Origin: Inquilinus limosus_F | Lineage (GTDB): Bacteria > Pseudomonadota > Alphaproteobacteria > DSM-16000 > Inquilinaceae | DNA length: 64,000 nt | Reading direction: 5' to 3' | Assembly: GCF_051487185.1 (NCBI RefSeq) | Contig: NZ_JAHVDK010000023.1 | Span: 70,174-134,173, forward strand | Shown here: positions 49,809 through 60,809 of the stretch, in pieces | How the letters are laid out: each line of letters opens with the position of its first letter | How positions within the stretch are numbered: the first letter of the stretch is position 1 | Notes under the pieces: generated by a model | What the model was told of the DNA's origin: nothing | The model's database searches: none | The model's input: only the letters and a program-made list of their open reading frames with translations | Position numbers and translations under genes: made by a program

Positions 49809-51308
49809 GTGACCAAGATCACCCCGCCGGCATCCGCCGCCGCCCGCCACCCCGCCCAAGACAAGCGAGCCTGGCTCGACTCCCACGAACAGGGCTATCA
49901 CAAAGGCCTGAAATCCCGGCAGGTGCAGATGATCGCCATCGGCGGCGCCATCGGCACCGGGCTGTTCCTCGGCGCCGGCGGCCGGCTGCAGCTGGCCGGA
50001 CCCGCCCTGGCCCTGGTCTATCTGGTCTGCGGCTTCTTTTCCTTCCTGATCCTGCGCGCGCTGGGCGAGCTGGTGATGCACCGCCCGACCTCCGGCAGCT
50101 TCGTCTCCTATGCGCGGGAGTTCCTGGGCGAGCAGGCGTCCTTCGTCGCCGGCTGGATGTTCTTCCTGAACTGGGCGATGACCGGCATCGTCGATATCAC
50201 CGCGGTCGCCCTGTACATGAAGTACTGGCCGGTGTTCGGCGACGTGCCGCAATGGCTGTTCGCGCTGGGCGCGCTGGGCATCGTCACGGTGATGAATCTG
50301 GTCGGGGTGCGGTGGTTCGGTGAGATGGAGTTCTGGTTCTCGCTGATCAAGGTCGCGGCGCTGGTGCTGTTCCTCGTGATCGGCACCATCATTCTCGGCA
50401 GCGGCATGGAGGTGGCCGGCCATGCGCCGGGGCTGCAGCTCGTCTCCGAGAACGGCGGCATCTTCCCGCACGGCATCCTGCCCGCCGTGGTGATCATCCA
50501 GGGCGTGGTCTTCGCCTATGCCGGGATCGAGCTGATCGGCACCGCCGCGGGCGAGGCCGAGGAGGCGCGCAAGATCCTGCCGCGGGCGATCAACAGCGTG
50601 ATCTGGCGCATCGCCCTGTTCTATGTCGGCTCGGTCGTCCTGCTGGTCCTGCTGCTGCCCTGGACCGAGTACCGGGCCGGCACCAGCCCCTTCGTCACCT
50701 TCTTCGGCGCGCTCGGCGTGCCCGGCATCGGCACGATCATGAACATCGTCGTGCTGACCGCGGCGCTGTCCAGCCTGAACTCCGGCCTCTATTCCACCGG
50801 GCGGGTGCTGCGCTCGCTGGCGATGGGCGGCTCGGCGCCGGACTTCGTGGCGCGGATGAACGCCAGGAAGGTGCCCTATGCCGGCATCCTGGTGACGGTC
50901 GCGATCTACGCGGTCGGCGTGGTCCTGAACTATGTCGTGCCGTCGCAGGTGTTCGAGATCGTGCTGAACATCGCCTCGCTCGGCATCATCAGCACCTGGG
51001 CCTTCATCCTGGTCTGCCAGCTGATGCTGCGCCGCGCGATCCGGCGGGGCGAGGCCGACCCGGTCGCCTTCCGCATGCCGGGCGCGCCGGTCAGCACCTG
51101 GCTGACCCTGGTCTTCCTCCTGGGCGTGCTGGTGCTGATGGCGCTGGATTATCCGGTCGGGTCGTTCACCGTCGCGGCGTTGCCGCTGATCGGCCTCGGC
51201 CTCCTGGTCGGCTGGGCGCTGGCGCGGAAGAAGGTGATGGCACTGCGGCCCGATGCGCCGATGGCGGAGAAGGAGCCGCTGCTGGCGCAGAGCGAAGGCC
51301 TGTCCTGA
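49809..51308 (+). CDS. Amino acid permease (AnsP-like, APC family)
   Basis: A 499-residue inner-membrane transporter with 12 helices. The APC start GLKSRQVQMIAIGGAIGTGL and GAGGRLQLAGPALALVYLVC, then EFLGEQASFVAGWMFFLNWA and YAGIELIGTAAGEAEE, match the asparagine/GABA/proline-type permeases; the closest pattern is AnsP (L-asparagine). Start is a GTG with a weak AGAGCGG site. It stands alone between intergenic regions. Confidence 0.86.
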   Translation: MTKITPPASAAARHPAQDKRAWLDSHEQGYHKGLKSRQVQMIAIGGAIGTGLFLGAGGRLQLAGPALALVYLVCGFFSFLILRALGELVMHRPTSGSFVSYAREFLGEQASFVAGWMFFLNWAMTGIVDITAVALYMKYWPVFGDVPQWLFALGALGIVTVMNLVGVRWFGEMEFWFSLIKVAALVLFLVIGTIILGSGMEVAGHAPGLQLVSENGGIFPHGILPAVVIIQGVVFAYAGIELIGTAAGEAEEARKILPRAINSVIWRIALFYVGSVVLLVLLLPWTEYRAGTSPFVTFFGALGVPGIGTIMNIVVLTAALSSLNSGLYSTGRVLRSLAMGGSAPDFVARMNARKVPYAGILVTVAIYAVGVVLNYVVPSQVFEIVLNIASLGIISTWAFILVCQLMLRRAIRRGEADPVAFRMPGAPVSTWLTLVFLLGVLVLMALDYPVGSFTVAALPLIGLGLLVGWALARKKVMALRPDAPMAEKEPLLAQSEGLS

Positions 51309-51437
51309 CCCCGCCGCACCGGAACAACGAGCAGCGGAATTTGTTCTCATCCTCGCCCCGCCGGCAGCTCGCATCGGGCGCTTGGCAGCGGGCGCCCGAT
51401 TTGATCCACTGCGCGGGACGAGGGAGAGACGACGGCG

Positions 51438-51853
51438 ATGAACATCGGCGAGGCGGCGCGGCGTTCGGGCCTGCCGGCGAAGACCATCCGCTATTACGAG
51501 GAGATCGGGCTGGTCCGCCCCGACCGGCGCGACAACAACTACCGCGACTACTGCCCCCATACGGTGGAGGTGCTGCGCTTCCTGCGCCGGTCGCGCGAGT
51601 TCGGCTTCTCGATCGAGCAGTGCCGCGCCCTGTTGTCGCTGTACGAGGACCCGACGCGCTGCTCCTCCGAGGTGAAGGCGGTGGCCGCGGCCCGCATCGG
51701 CGAGATCGACGCCAAGATCCGCGAGCTGGGGGCGCTGCGCGAGAGCCTGGGCAGGCTGGTGCGTCAGTGCCCCGGCGACCATGACCCGGACTGCCCGATC
51801 ATCGACGAGCTGTCCGGCGCGCCGGAGCGCCGGGCAGCGGTTGCCGCGATGCG

Positions 51854-51857
<4 letters not shown>
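51438..51857 (+). CDS. cueR: MerR family regulator, CueR type (Cu/Ag sensing)
   Basis: A 139-residue MerR protein. The DNA-binding N terminus reads NIGEAARRSGLPAKTIRYYE; residues 60-105 form the long dimer helix with Cys75 and Ser76-Ser77 (RCSSEVK), as in monovalent-metal sensors; the metal loop has Cys111 and Cys119 in CPGDHDPDCPI. This fits Cu(I)/Ag(I) sensors. No copper ATPase is next to it, so targets lie elsewhere. It overlaps the downstream lipid kinase (ATGA). Confidence 0.87.
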
Positions 51858-52771
<914 letters not shown>

Positions 52772-53957
52772 CCGCGAGCAGCCACAGGCTGCCCAGCACC
52801 GCCGAGACCAGGGAGCCGGCGAGCACGCCCATCTTGGTCGCCGCCTGCAGCGCCGGGTCCTCGAAGGCCAGCGCGCCGATGAACAGGCTCATGGTGAAGC
52901 CGATGCCGGCCAGCAGCGCGACGCCGGCGAGCTGGGGCGTGGTCGCCCCGGCCGGAAGCGCCGCCACGCCGAGACGGATCGCCGCCCAGGAGGCGACGCC
53001 GACCCCGAGCGACTTGCCGAGCACCAGCCCGGCGGCGATGCCGAGCGGCACCGGCTCCAGGAACGACGCCAGGCTGACGCCGGTAAAGGAGACCCCGGCA
53101 TTGGCGAAGCCGAAGACCGGCACCACCAGGAACGCGACGACATCGTGCAGGTTGTGCTCGAGCCGCAGCAGTGGCGGCTCGTCCTCGTCCTCAGCGGTGC
53201 GGTCGAGCGGCACCAGGAAGGCCAGCACCACCCCAGCGAGGGTGGCGTGCAGGCCGGATTTCAGCACGAACAGCCAGACCACGCCGCCGACCACGAGATA
53301 GGGCCAGATCGCCTGCACCCGGAGCCAGTTGAACAGGCCGAGCACGGCCACGCCGGCGGCGGCCCAGGCCAGGAACGGCAGCGAGATGTCGCCGGCGTAG
53401 AACAGGGCGATGATCACCACCGCGGCGACGTCGTCGATGATCGCGAGCGCAGTCAGGAACACCTTCAGCGACACCGGCACCCGGCTGCCGAGCAGCGACA
53501 GCACGCCGAGGGCGAAGGCGATGTCGGTCGCGGCCGGGATCGCCCAGCCGCGCAGCGCCACCGGGTCGCCGACATTGATCACGGCGTAGATCAGCGCCGG
53601 CAGCACCACGCCGCCCAGCGCGGCGATGCCGGGCAGCATCAGCGTCTCGCGCGACGACAGCTCGCCCTGCAGGATCTCGCGCTTGATCTCAAGCCCGACC
53701 AGCAGGAAGAACACCGCCATCAGCCCGTCATTGACCCAATGCAGCAGCGTCTTCTCGAGCGCGTAATCGCCGATGCGCAGGCCCATCGGCAGGTGCAGCA
53801 GCCAGTCATAGGCGCCGGCCAGCGGCGAGTTGGCGGCGATCAGGGCGAGCACTGCCACCGCCATCAGGACGACGCCGCCCGCCGCCTCGATCTCGAGGAA
53901 GGAGCGGATCGCCGAGATCGGCTTGCGGACCAGCCAGGTCTTCACGGTCTCGGGCAT

Positions 53958-54326
53958 CGGCTCCTATCCGGCGTCGTGTCGAGGACGACAAATTGGGCGA
54001 TAGCCAGAGCTGGCTCAACCGGAATCGGGGGTGCAGTGACCGGCCGGCCATGTCGCGGGCACGGGAACGCGTTGCTTCTCCCGCTTGCAGGAGAGGTCGG
54101 AGACGCGAAGCGGCTCCGGGTGAGGGAGTTTGTCGAGGCCGGTGCCAGCCCTCACCCGCCAGCGCTGCGCGCTGTCGACCTCTCCCGCCACGCGGGAGAG
54201 GCAAACGGTTCTCGCATCTGCGGTTTGCCCTGCCGATCAAGTTCGGTGGATGTTGAGCGGAGAGAAACTGCAGATCAGCTCACGCCACCCTTGGCAGCAG
54301 CACCCCCGACACGGCAGTGTCGCGCC
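53958..54326. other. Divergent intergenic region between nhaA and recX
   Basis: This 369-base gap contains a palindromic repeat (54061-54210) and otherwise GC-rich DNA. No gene is supported. The remaining parts (53958-54050 and 54215-54326) should carry the nhaA and recX promoters; I could not define boxes with confidence. Confidence 0.4.
54061..54210. repeat. Palindromic intergenic repeat, shorter relative of the CCCTCACCC family
   Basis: The segment has CTTCTCCCGCTTGCAGGAGAGG at one side and CCTCTCCCGCCACGCGGGAGAGG at the other, with GGGTGAGGGAG and CCCTCACCC in between, so it can form nested stems. It shares the CTCACCC/GGGTGAG signature with the units at 10515 and 28150 but in a different internal order. 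It is the only one of these elements between divergent genes. Confidence 0.7.
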
Positions 54327-54890
54327 ATGGCCCGCCCTCCCCGCCGACCGCCCGCGCTCGACGACGCCGCCCTGGAGCGGGCGGCGCTGGACTATCTCGG
54401 CCGCTACGCCGCCTCCACCGGCCAGCTGCGCCGGGTGCTGCAGCGCCGGATCCGGCGCGCGCTGCAGGCCGGGGTCGAGGTCGATGTCGAGGCCGCGGAG
54501 GCGCGGATCGCGGCGCTGCTGGACCGCATGGCCCGGTCGAAGCTGCTGGACGACGCGCAATTCGCTGAGATGCGGATCGTCGGCCTGGCCCGGCGCGGCC
54601 GGTCCGCCCGGGCGATCCGGGTCAAGCTGCGCGAGGCCGGCGTCGACGAGACAGTTGCGGCCGAGGCCTTGTCCCTGTATGGCGGCGCGCCCGGGGTGGA
54701 TCCGGACCGGGAGGCGGCGATCCGGCTGGCGCGCCGGCGCCGGCTGGGGCCGTTCCGGGCCGAATCCGAGCGGGCGGCGCACCGGCTGCGCGACATGGCG
54801 GCGCTGGCCCGGGCCGGCTTCGCGCCCGGCCTGTGCCGGGCCGTGGTCGACGCGCCGGACGCCGCGGCGCTGGAGGCGGCGGAGGACTGA
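54327..54890 (+). CDS. recX: Regulatory protein RecX
   Basis: A 187-residue protein of the RecX family (PF02631), with repeated three-helix units: ALDYLGRYAASTGQLRRVLQ, then SKLLDDAQFAEMRIVGLARR and GRSARAIRVKLREAGVDETV. RecX limits RecA filament growth. Usually it lies next to recA, which is not in this window. The ATG at 54327 follows CAGTGTCGCGCC, a weak ribosome site. Confidence 0.85.
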   Translation: MARPPRRPPALDDAALERAALDYLGRYAASTGQLRRVLQRRIRRALQAGVEVDVEAAEARIAALLDRMARSKLLDDAQFAEMRIVGLARRGRSARAIRVKLREAGVDETVAAEALSLYGGAPGVDPDREAAIRLARRRRLGPFRAESERAAHRLRDMAALARAGFAPGLCRAVVDAPDAAALEAAED

Positions 54891-54933
54891 GTCGGTCGTC
54901 GCCGGGGCGCCAAGGTGGGACCAGTTTGGTGCA

Positions 54934-54973
54934 TTGACGTTCGGAAACGCGCTTCGGATAGTGACATCCGAAC
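54934..54973 (+). promoter_or_regulatory. glpK promoter with overlapping GlpR-like operator
   Basis: TTGACG (54934-54939) and GATAGT (54957-54962) are 17 bases apart. The -10 box is overlapped by the palindrome TTCGGAT-AGTGAC-ATCCGAA (54953-54972), and a third TTCGGA half-site starts at 54940. GTTCG/CGAAC(AT) halves are typical of DeoR-type GlpR operators, which fits a glycerol operon. Confidence 0.55.
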
Positions 54974-55000
54974 ATGGTCGGGGCAGGGGAAGGGAAGCGG

Positions 55001-56494
55001 ATGCGGCGACGCACGTATGTCCTGGCGATCGACCAGGGGACGACATCGACTCGGGCGATCGTGTTCGACGCCCAGGGCCGGCCGGTGGCCACCTCGCAGC
55101 GCGAGCTGCGCCAGATCTACCCGGCCGACGGCTGGGTCGAGCACGACCCGGAGGGGATCTGGGCCGACACCGTCTCGGCCTGCCGCGACGCGATCGCCCG
55201 GGCCCGCCTGACCGCGGACCACATCGCCGCGATCGGCATCACCAACCAGCGCGAGACCGCGGTGCTATGGGACCGCCAGACCGGCCGGGCGCTGCACTAC
55301 GCCATCGTCTGGCAGGATCGGCGCACCGCCGGCTTCTGCCGCGAGCTGGCGGCGGCCGGGCACGAGACCGCGGTGCAGGCCAAGACCGGCCTGATCATCG
55401 ATTCCTACTTCTCCGCCACCAAGCTGACCTGGCTCTTGGACACCGTGCCCGACGCCCGGCGGCGGGCCGAGGCCGGCGAGCTGGCCTTCGGCACCGTCGA
55501 CAGCTTCCTGTTGTGGCGGCTGACCGGCAGCCGGGTGCACGCGACCGACGCCACCAATGCCAGCCGCACCATGCTGTTCAACATCCGGACCCAGGACTGG
55601 GACGACGAGCTGCTGGCCCTGTTCCGGATCCCGCGCGCGGTGCTGCCGGAGGTGCACGACAACGCGCATGATTTCGGCACCACCGACAGGATCCTGTTCG
55701 GCGCCGCGATCCCGATCACCGGCATGGCCGGCGACCAGCAGGCGGCGACCTTCGGCCAGGCCTGCTTCAAGCCGGGCATGATCAAGTCGACCTACGGCAC
55801 CGGCTGCTTCGCCCTCTTGAACATCGGCGACAAGCCGAAGATCTCGAAGCATCGCCTGCTGACCACCACCGCCTACCGGCTGGACGGCCGCCCGACCTAC
55901 GCGATCGAGGGCGCGATCTTCAGCGCCGGCGCCACCATCCAGTGGCTGCGCGACGGGCTGAAGATCATCAAGAGCGCAGGCGAGAGCGAGATCCTGGCCC
56001 GGTCGGTCGAGGATTCGGCCGGGGTCTATCTGGTGCCCGCCTTCACCGGCCTCGGCGCGCCGCATTGGGACCCGGAGGCGCGCGGCACCATCCTGGGCCT
56101 GACCCGGGATTCGACCTCGGCCCACATCGCCCGCGCGGCGCTGGAGGCCGTGGCCTTCCAGACCCGCGACCTGATGGAGGCGATGGTGGCCGACGGCGGC
56201 GCCCGGCCGCAGGCCCTCAGGGTCGATGGCGGGATGGTCGCCAACGACTGGCTGTGCCAGATGCTGGCCGACATGCTGGACACCCCGGTCGAGCGGCCGA
56301 AGGTGATCGAGACCACGGCGCTGGGCGCCGCCTGCCTCGCCGGCCTGACCGCCGGGGTCTACTCCTCGGTCGACGCCGTGGCCGAGGCCTGGCAGCGCGA
56401 CCGGCTGTTCGAACCGGCGATGCCGGCCGCGACCCGCGCCCGGCTTTACGAGGGCTGGCAGAAGGCGGTTCGGCGCGCCCGCGGCGTGCGCTGA
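55001..56494 (+). CDS. glpK: Glycerol kinase
   Basis: A 497-residue FGGY kinase. The phosphate loop is LAIDQGTTSTRAIVFD, the catalytic Asp lies in TGMAGDQQAATFGQ, the glycerol contacts include NQRETAVLWD and KTGLIIDSYFS, and the second FGGY signature is LRVDGGMVANDWLCQMLADM. It makes sn-glycerol-3-phosphate from glycerol. GGGGAAGGGAAGCGG precedes the ATG at 55001. The ugp genes follow after 135 bases. Confidence 0.95.
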   Translation: MRRRTYVLAIDQGTTSTRAIVFDAQGRPVATSQRELRQIYPADGWVEHDPEGIWADTVSACRDAIARARLTADHIAAIGITNQRETAVLWDRQTGRALHYAIVWQDRRTAGFCRELAAAGHETAVQAKTGLIIDSYFSATKLTWLLDTVPDARRRAEAGELAFGTVDSFLLWRLTGSRVHATDATNASRTMLFNIRTQDWDDELLALFRIPRAVLPEVHDNAHDFGTTDRILFGAAIPITGMAGDQQAATFGQACFKPGMIKSTYGTGCFALLNIGDKPKISKHRLLTTTAYRLDGRPTYAIEGAIFSAGATIQWLRDGLKIIKSAGESEILARSVEDSAGVYLVPAFTGLGAPHWDPEARGTILGLTRDSTSAHIARAALEAVAFQTRDLMEAMVADGGARPQALRVDGGMVANDWLCQMLADMLDTPVERPKVIETTALGAACLAGLTAGVYSSVDAVAEAWQRDRLFEPAMPAATRARLYEGWQKAVRRARGVR

Positions 56495-56629
56495 GCCGTC
56501 GCCTTCTCGGCGCGGAAACGCGCCTCGGCGCGCGGATACGAAAATTGTCGCAAAAGACCGGGCGCCCTGGCATGGTTCCGGGATGCGGCGCCGCAGAGCG
56601 CCGAGCCATAAGATTCAGGGAGAGTCGCC

Positions 56630-57931
56630 ATGAGATTGCGCTTTGCCACGACCGCCGCCGCCGCGGTCCTGACCCTCAGCCTGCCTGCCCTCGCCGCCAC
56701 GGAGATCCAGTGGTGGCACGCCATGACCGGGGCGAACAACGAGGTGGTCGAGACTCTGGCCAAGGAATTCAACGACAGCCAGTCCGACTACAAGGTCGTG
56801 CCGGTGTTCAAGGGCACCTATCCGGAGACGCTGAACGCCGGCATCGCCGCCTACCGCGCCGGCCAGCCGCCGCACATCCTGCAGGTGTTCGACGCCGGCA
56901 CCGGCACCATGATGGCGGCGTCGAGCGCTGTGGTCCCGGTGGCCAAGGTGCTGCAGGCCGACGGCGTCACCTTCGACAAATCGCAGTATCTCGGCGGCGT
57001 GATCAGCTACTACAGCACCGCCGATGGCGAGCTGCTGTCCTTCCCCTACAACAGCTCCTCGCCGATCCTCTATTACAACAAGGACGCCTTCAAGAAGGCG
57101 GGGCTGGACGAGACCACGCCGCCCAAGACCTGGCCGGAGCTGTTCGACGCGGCCAAGAAGATCAAGGCGGCAGGCTGGTCCTGCGGCTTCACCTCGACCT
57201 GGCTGACCTGGATCCAGCTCGAGAATTTCGCCGCCTGGAACAACATCCCCTACGCCACCCTGCAGAACGGCCTGGCCGGGCTGGACCCGCAGCTGCTGAT
57301 CAACAGCGACCTCAATGTCCGCCACTTCCAGACCCTCGCCGACCTGCAGAAGGCCGGCGTCTTCTCCTATGGCGGCCGCACCTCCGAGGCCAAGACCAAG
57401 TTCACCAGCGGCGAATGCGCGATGATGACCGAGTCCTCGGGCGGCCTCGGCGACATCGTCAAGTCGGGCATCAATTTCGGCACCGGCACCCTGCCCTATT
57501 ACCCGGACGCGGCCGGGGCGCCGCAGAACACCATCCCGGGCGGCGCCAGCCTGTGGGTCCTGGCCGGCCATCCCGAGGCCGAATACAAGGGCGTGGCCAA
57601 GTTCTTCGAGTTCCTGTCGCAGACCCCGATCCAGGCCCGGCTGCACCAGAAGTCCGGCTACCTGCCGATCACCATGGCGGCCTATGAGGACACCAAGAAG
57701 TCCGGCTTCTACGACGAGAACCCGGGCCGCGAGATCCCGATCCTGCAGATGATGGGCAAGGCGCCGACCGAGAACTCCAAGGGCGTGCGCGTGATCAACC
57801 TGCCCCAGGTCCGAGACATCATCAACGAGGAGCTGGAGATGATGCTGAACGGCCAGCAGGACGCCAAGACGGCGCTGAACAAAGCGGTCGAACGCGCCAA
57901 CGCCGCGATCAAGGAGGCGGCGGACCTGTAA
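56630..57931 (+). CDS. ugpB: sn-Glycerol-3-phosphate ABC transporter substrate-binding protein
   Basis: A 433-residue periplasmic protein with a signal peptide (residues 1-22, ending LPALA) and UgpB motifs: TEIQWWHAMTGANNEVVE, then FKGTYPETLNAGIAAYRAGQ, LLSFPYNSSSPILYYNKDAF and TMMTESSGGLGDIVKSG. It binds glycerol-3-phosphate or glycerophosphodiesters for UgpAEC. AGGGAGAGTCGCC precedes the ATG. Confidence 0.94.
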   Translation: MRLRFATTAAAAVLTLSLPALAATEIQWWHAMTGANNEVVETLAKEFNDSQSDYKVVPVFKGTYPETLNAGIAAYRAGQPPHILQVFDAGTGTMMAASSAVVPVAKVLQADGVTFDKSQYLGGVISYYSTADGELLSFPYNSSSPILYYNKDAFKKAGLDETTPPKTWPELFDAAKKIKAAGWSCGFTSTWLTWIQLENFAAWNNIPYATLQNGLAGLDPQLLINSDLNVRHFQTLADLQKAGVFSYGGRTSEAKTKFTSGECAMMTESSGGLGDIVKSGINFGTGTLPYYPDAAGAPQNTIPGGASLWVLAGHPEAEYKGVAKFFEFLSQTPIQARLHQKSGYLPITMAAYEDTKKSGFYDENPGREIPILQMMGKAPTENSKGVRVINLPQVRDIINEELEMMLNGQQDAKTALNKAVERANAAIKEAADL

Positions 57932-57942
57932 GCCACGCATCG

Positions 57943-58827
57943 ATGAACCGTCGCGCGATCTTTCCGAACAAGGTCCTGCCCTACGTCCTGGTGGCGCCGC
58001 AGATCGCGATCACCCTGGTGTTCTTCTTCTGGCCGGCCGCCCAGGCGATCCGCCAGTCGATGCTGCGCGAGGACCCGTTCGGGCTGAGGACCCGCTTCGT
58101 CGGGCTGGACAATTTCGGCCGGGTGCTGGCCGACCCGGCCTATCTGAACTCGCTGCAGGTCACAGTCGTGTTCTCGCTGGCGGTGGCGGTCTCGGCCCTG
58201 GTCGTCGCCCTGCTGCTGGCGGTGATGGCCGACCGGGTGGTGCGCGGCCAGGGCGCGTACCGCACCCTGCTGCTGTCGCCCTACGCCATCGCCCCGGCGA
58301 TCGCCGGCATGCTGTGGCTGTTCCTGTTCAACCCGTCGATGGGCACGCTGGCGGTGCTGCTGCGCCAGGCCGGTTTCGACTGGAACCCGCTGCTGAACGG
58401 CGGCCAGGCGATGACGCTGGTGGTGGCCGCGGCCGCCTGGAAGCAGATCAGCTACAACTTCCTGTTCTTCCTGGCCGGGCTGCAGGCGATCCCGAAGAGC
58501 CTGATCGAGGCGGCGGCGATCGACGGCGCCGGGCCGGCGCACCGCTTCCGCACCATCATCTTCCCGCTGATCTCGCCGGTGTCGTTCTTCCTCCTGGTGG
58601 TCAACACCGTCTACGCCTTCTTCGACACGTTCGGCATCATCCATGCCGTGACCAGCGGCGGCCCGGGCAAGGCGACGGAGATCCTGGTCTACAAGGTCTA
58701 CAATGACGGCTTCGTGAACCAGCAGATGGGCGTCTCGGCCGCGCAGTCGGTGATACTGATGGCGCTGGTGATCGCCCTCACCTTCCTCCAGTTCCGCTAT
58801 GTCGAGCGCCGGGTGCATTACGCATGA
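57943..58827 (+). CDS. ugpA: sn-Glycerol-3-phosphate ABC transporter permease UgpA
   Basis: A 294-residue permease with six helices. It starts with FPNKVLPYVLVAPQIAITLV and FFWPAAQAIRQSMLREDPFG, as in UgpA, and the EAA loop is KSLIEAAAIDGAGPAHRFRT. It overlaps ugpE by four bases and follows ugpB by 11. With UgpE it forms the membrane channel. Confidence 0.94.
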   Translation: MNRRAIFPNKVLPYVLVAPQIAITLVFFFWPAAQAIRQSMLREDPFGLRTRFVGLDNFGRVLADPAYLNSLQVTVVFSLAVAVSALVVALLLAVMADRVVRGQGAYRTLLLSPYAIAPAIAGMLWLFLFNPSMGTLAVLLRQAGFDWNPLLNGGQAMTLVVAAAAWKQISYNFLFFLAGLQAIPKSLIEAAAIDGAGPAHRFRTIIFPLISPVSFFLLVVNTVYAFFDTFGIIHAVTSGGPGKATEILVYKVYNDGFVNQQMGVSAAQSVILMALVIALTFLQFRYVERRVHYA

Positions 58828-59671
58828 TCGAGAACCGCCCGCTCGGCACGCTGCTGGCCCATTTCGTCCTGATCGTCGGGATCGTGCTGGTCGCCTTCCC
58901 GGTCTACTACACCCTGGTCGCCTCGACCTACCCGACCCGGGCCATCCTGGCGCCGCCGCTGCCGCTCCTGCCCGGCGACCGCTTCCTGGAGAATTACGGC
59001 GGCGCGCTGTTCGGCGGCTCCGGCCGGATCGGCGGCGTCGACATGGTCCGGGTGCTGTGGAACACCTCGGTGGTCGCGCTGGCGATCGCGGTCGGCAAGA
59101 TCACGATCTCGCTGCTCTCGGCCTACGCCATCGTGTTCTTCCGCTTCCCGCTGCGGCTGGTCTTCTTCTGGATGATCTTCGTCACGCTGATGCTGCCGGT
59201 CGAGGTGCGCATCGTCCCGACCTATCAGGTGATCGTGAATCTCGGCCTGCTTGACACCTATGCCGGGCTGACCGTGCCGCTGATGGCCTCGGCCACCGCC
59301 ACCTTCCTGTTCCGTCAATTCTTTCTGACCGTGCCGGACGAGCTGGTGGAGGCGGCGCGGATCGACGGCGCCGGCCCCCTGCGCTTCCTGCGCGACATCC
59401 TGCTGCCGCTGTCGCGCACCAACATCGCGGCCCTGTTCGTGATCACCTTCATCTACGGCTGGACCCAGTATCTCTGGCCGCTTCTGGTGACCAACGACAA
59501 CAGCATGAACACGATCATCATCGCGCTGCGAAAGATGATCTCCTTCACCGACGCCGACACCGAATGGAACCTGGTGATGGCGACCACCATCCTCGCCATC
59601 ATCCCGCCCGTCGTGGTGGTGCTGGCGATGCAGAGGTGGTTCGTGAAGGGCCTGATTGAGAGCGAGAAATA

Positions 59672-59672
<1 letters not shown>
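58824..59672 (+). CDS. ugpE: sn-Glycerol-3-phosphate ABC transporter permease UgpE
   Basis: A 282-residue permease with six helices: ENRPLGTLLAHFVLIVGIVL, the EAA loop DELVEAARIDGAGPLRFLRD, and TFIYGWTQYLWPLLVTNDNS, all typical of UgpE. The start overlaps the ugpA stop (ATGA) and its stop overlaps the ugpC start by one base (TAATG). Coupled translation should keep subunit ratios. Confidence 0.94.
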
Positions 59673-60754
<1,082 letters not shown>

Positions 60755-60760
60755 GTGAGC

Positions 60761-60791
60761 AAGAAAAAGGGCCGGGCACTCGGCCCGGCCC
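60761..60791 (-). terminator. Intrinsic terminator of the M28 peptidase gene
   Basis: On the minus strand a perfect 9-base stem (GGGCCGGGC ... GCCCGGCCC, 5-base loop) is followed by TTTTTCTT, a proper U-tract. It lies 20 bases after the peptidase stop. The stem may also slow transcription coming from ugpC. Confidence 0.85.
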
Positions 60792-60809
60792 GTCGTCAGG
60801 CTGCCGTGC

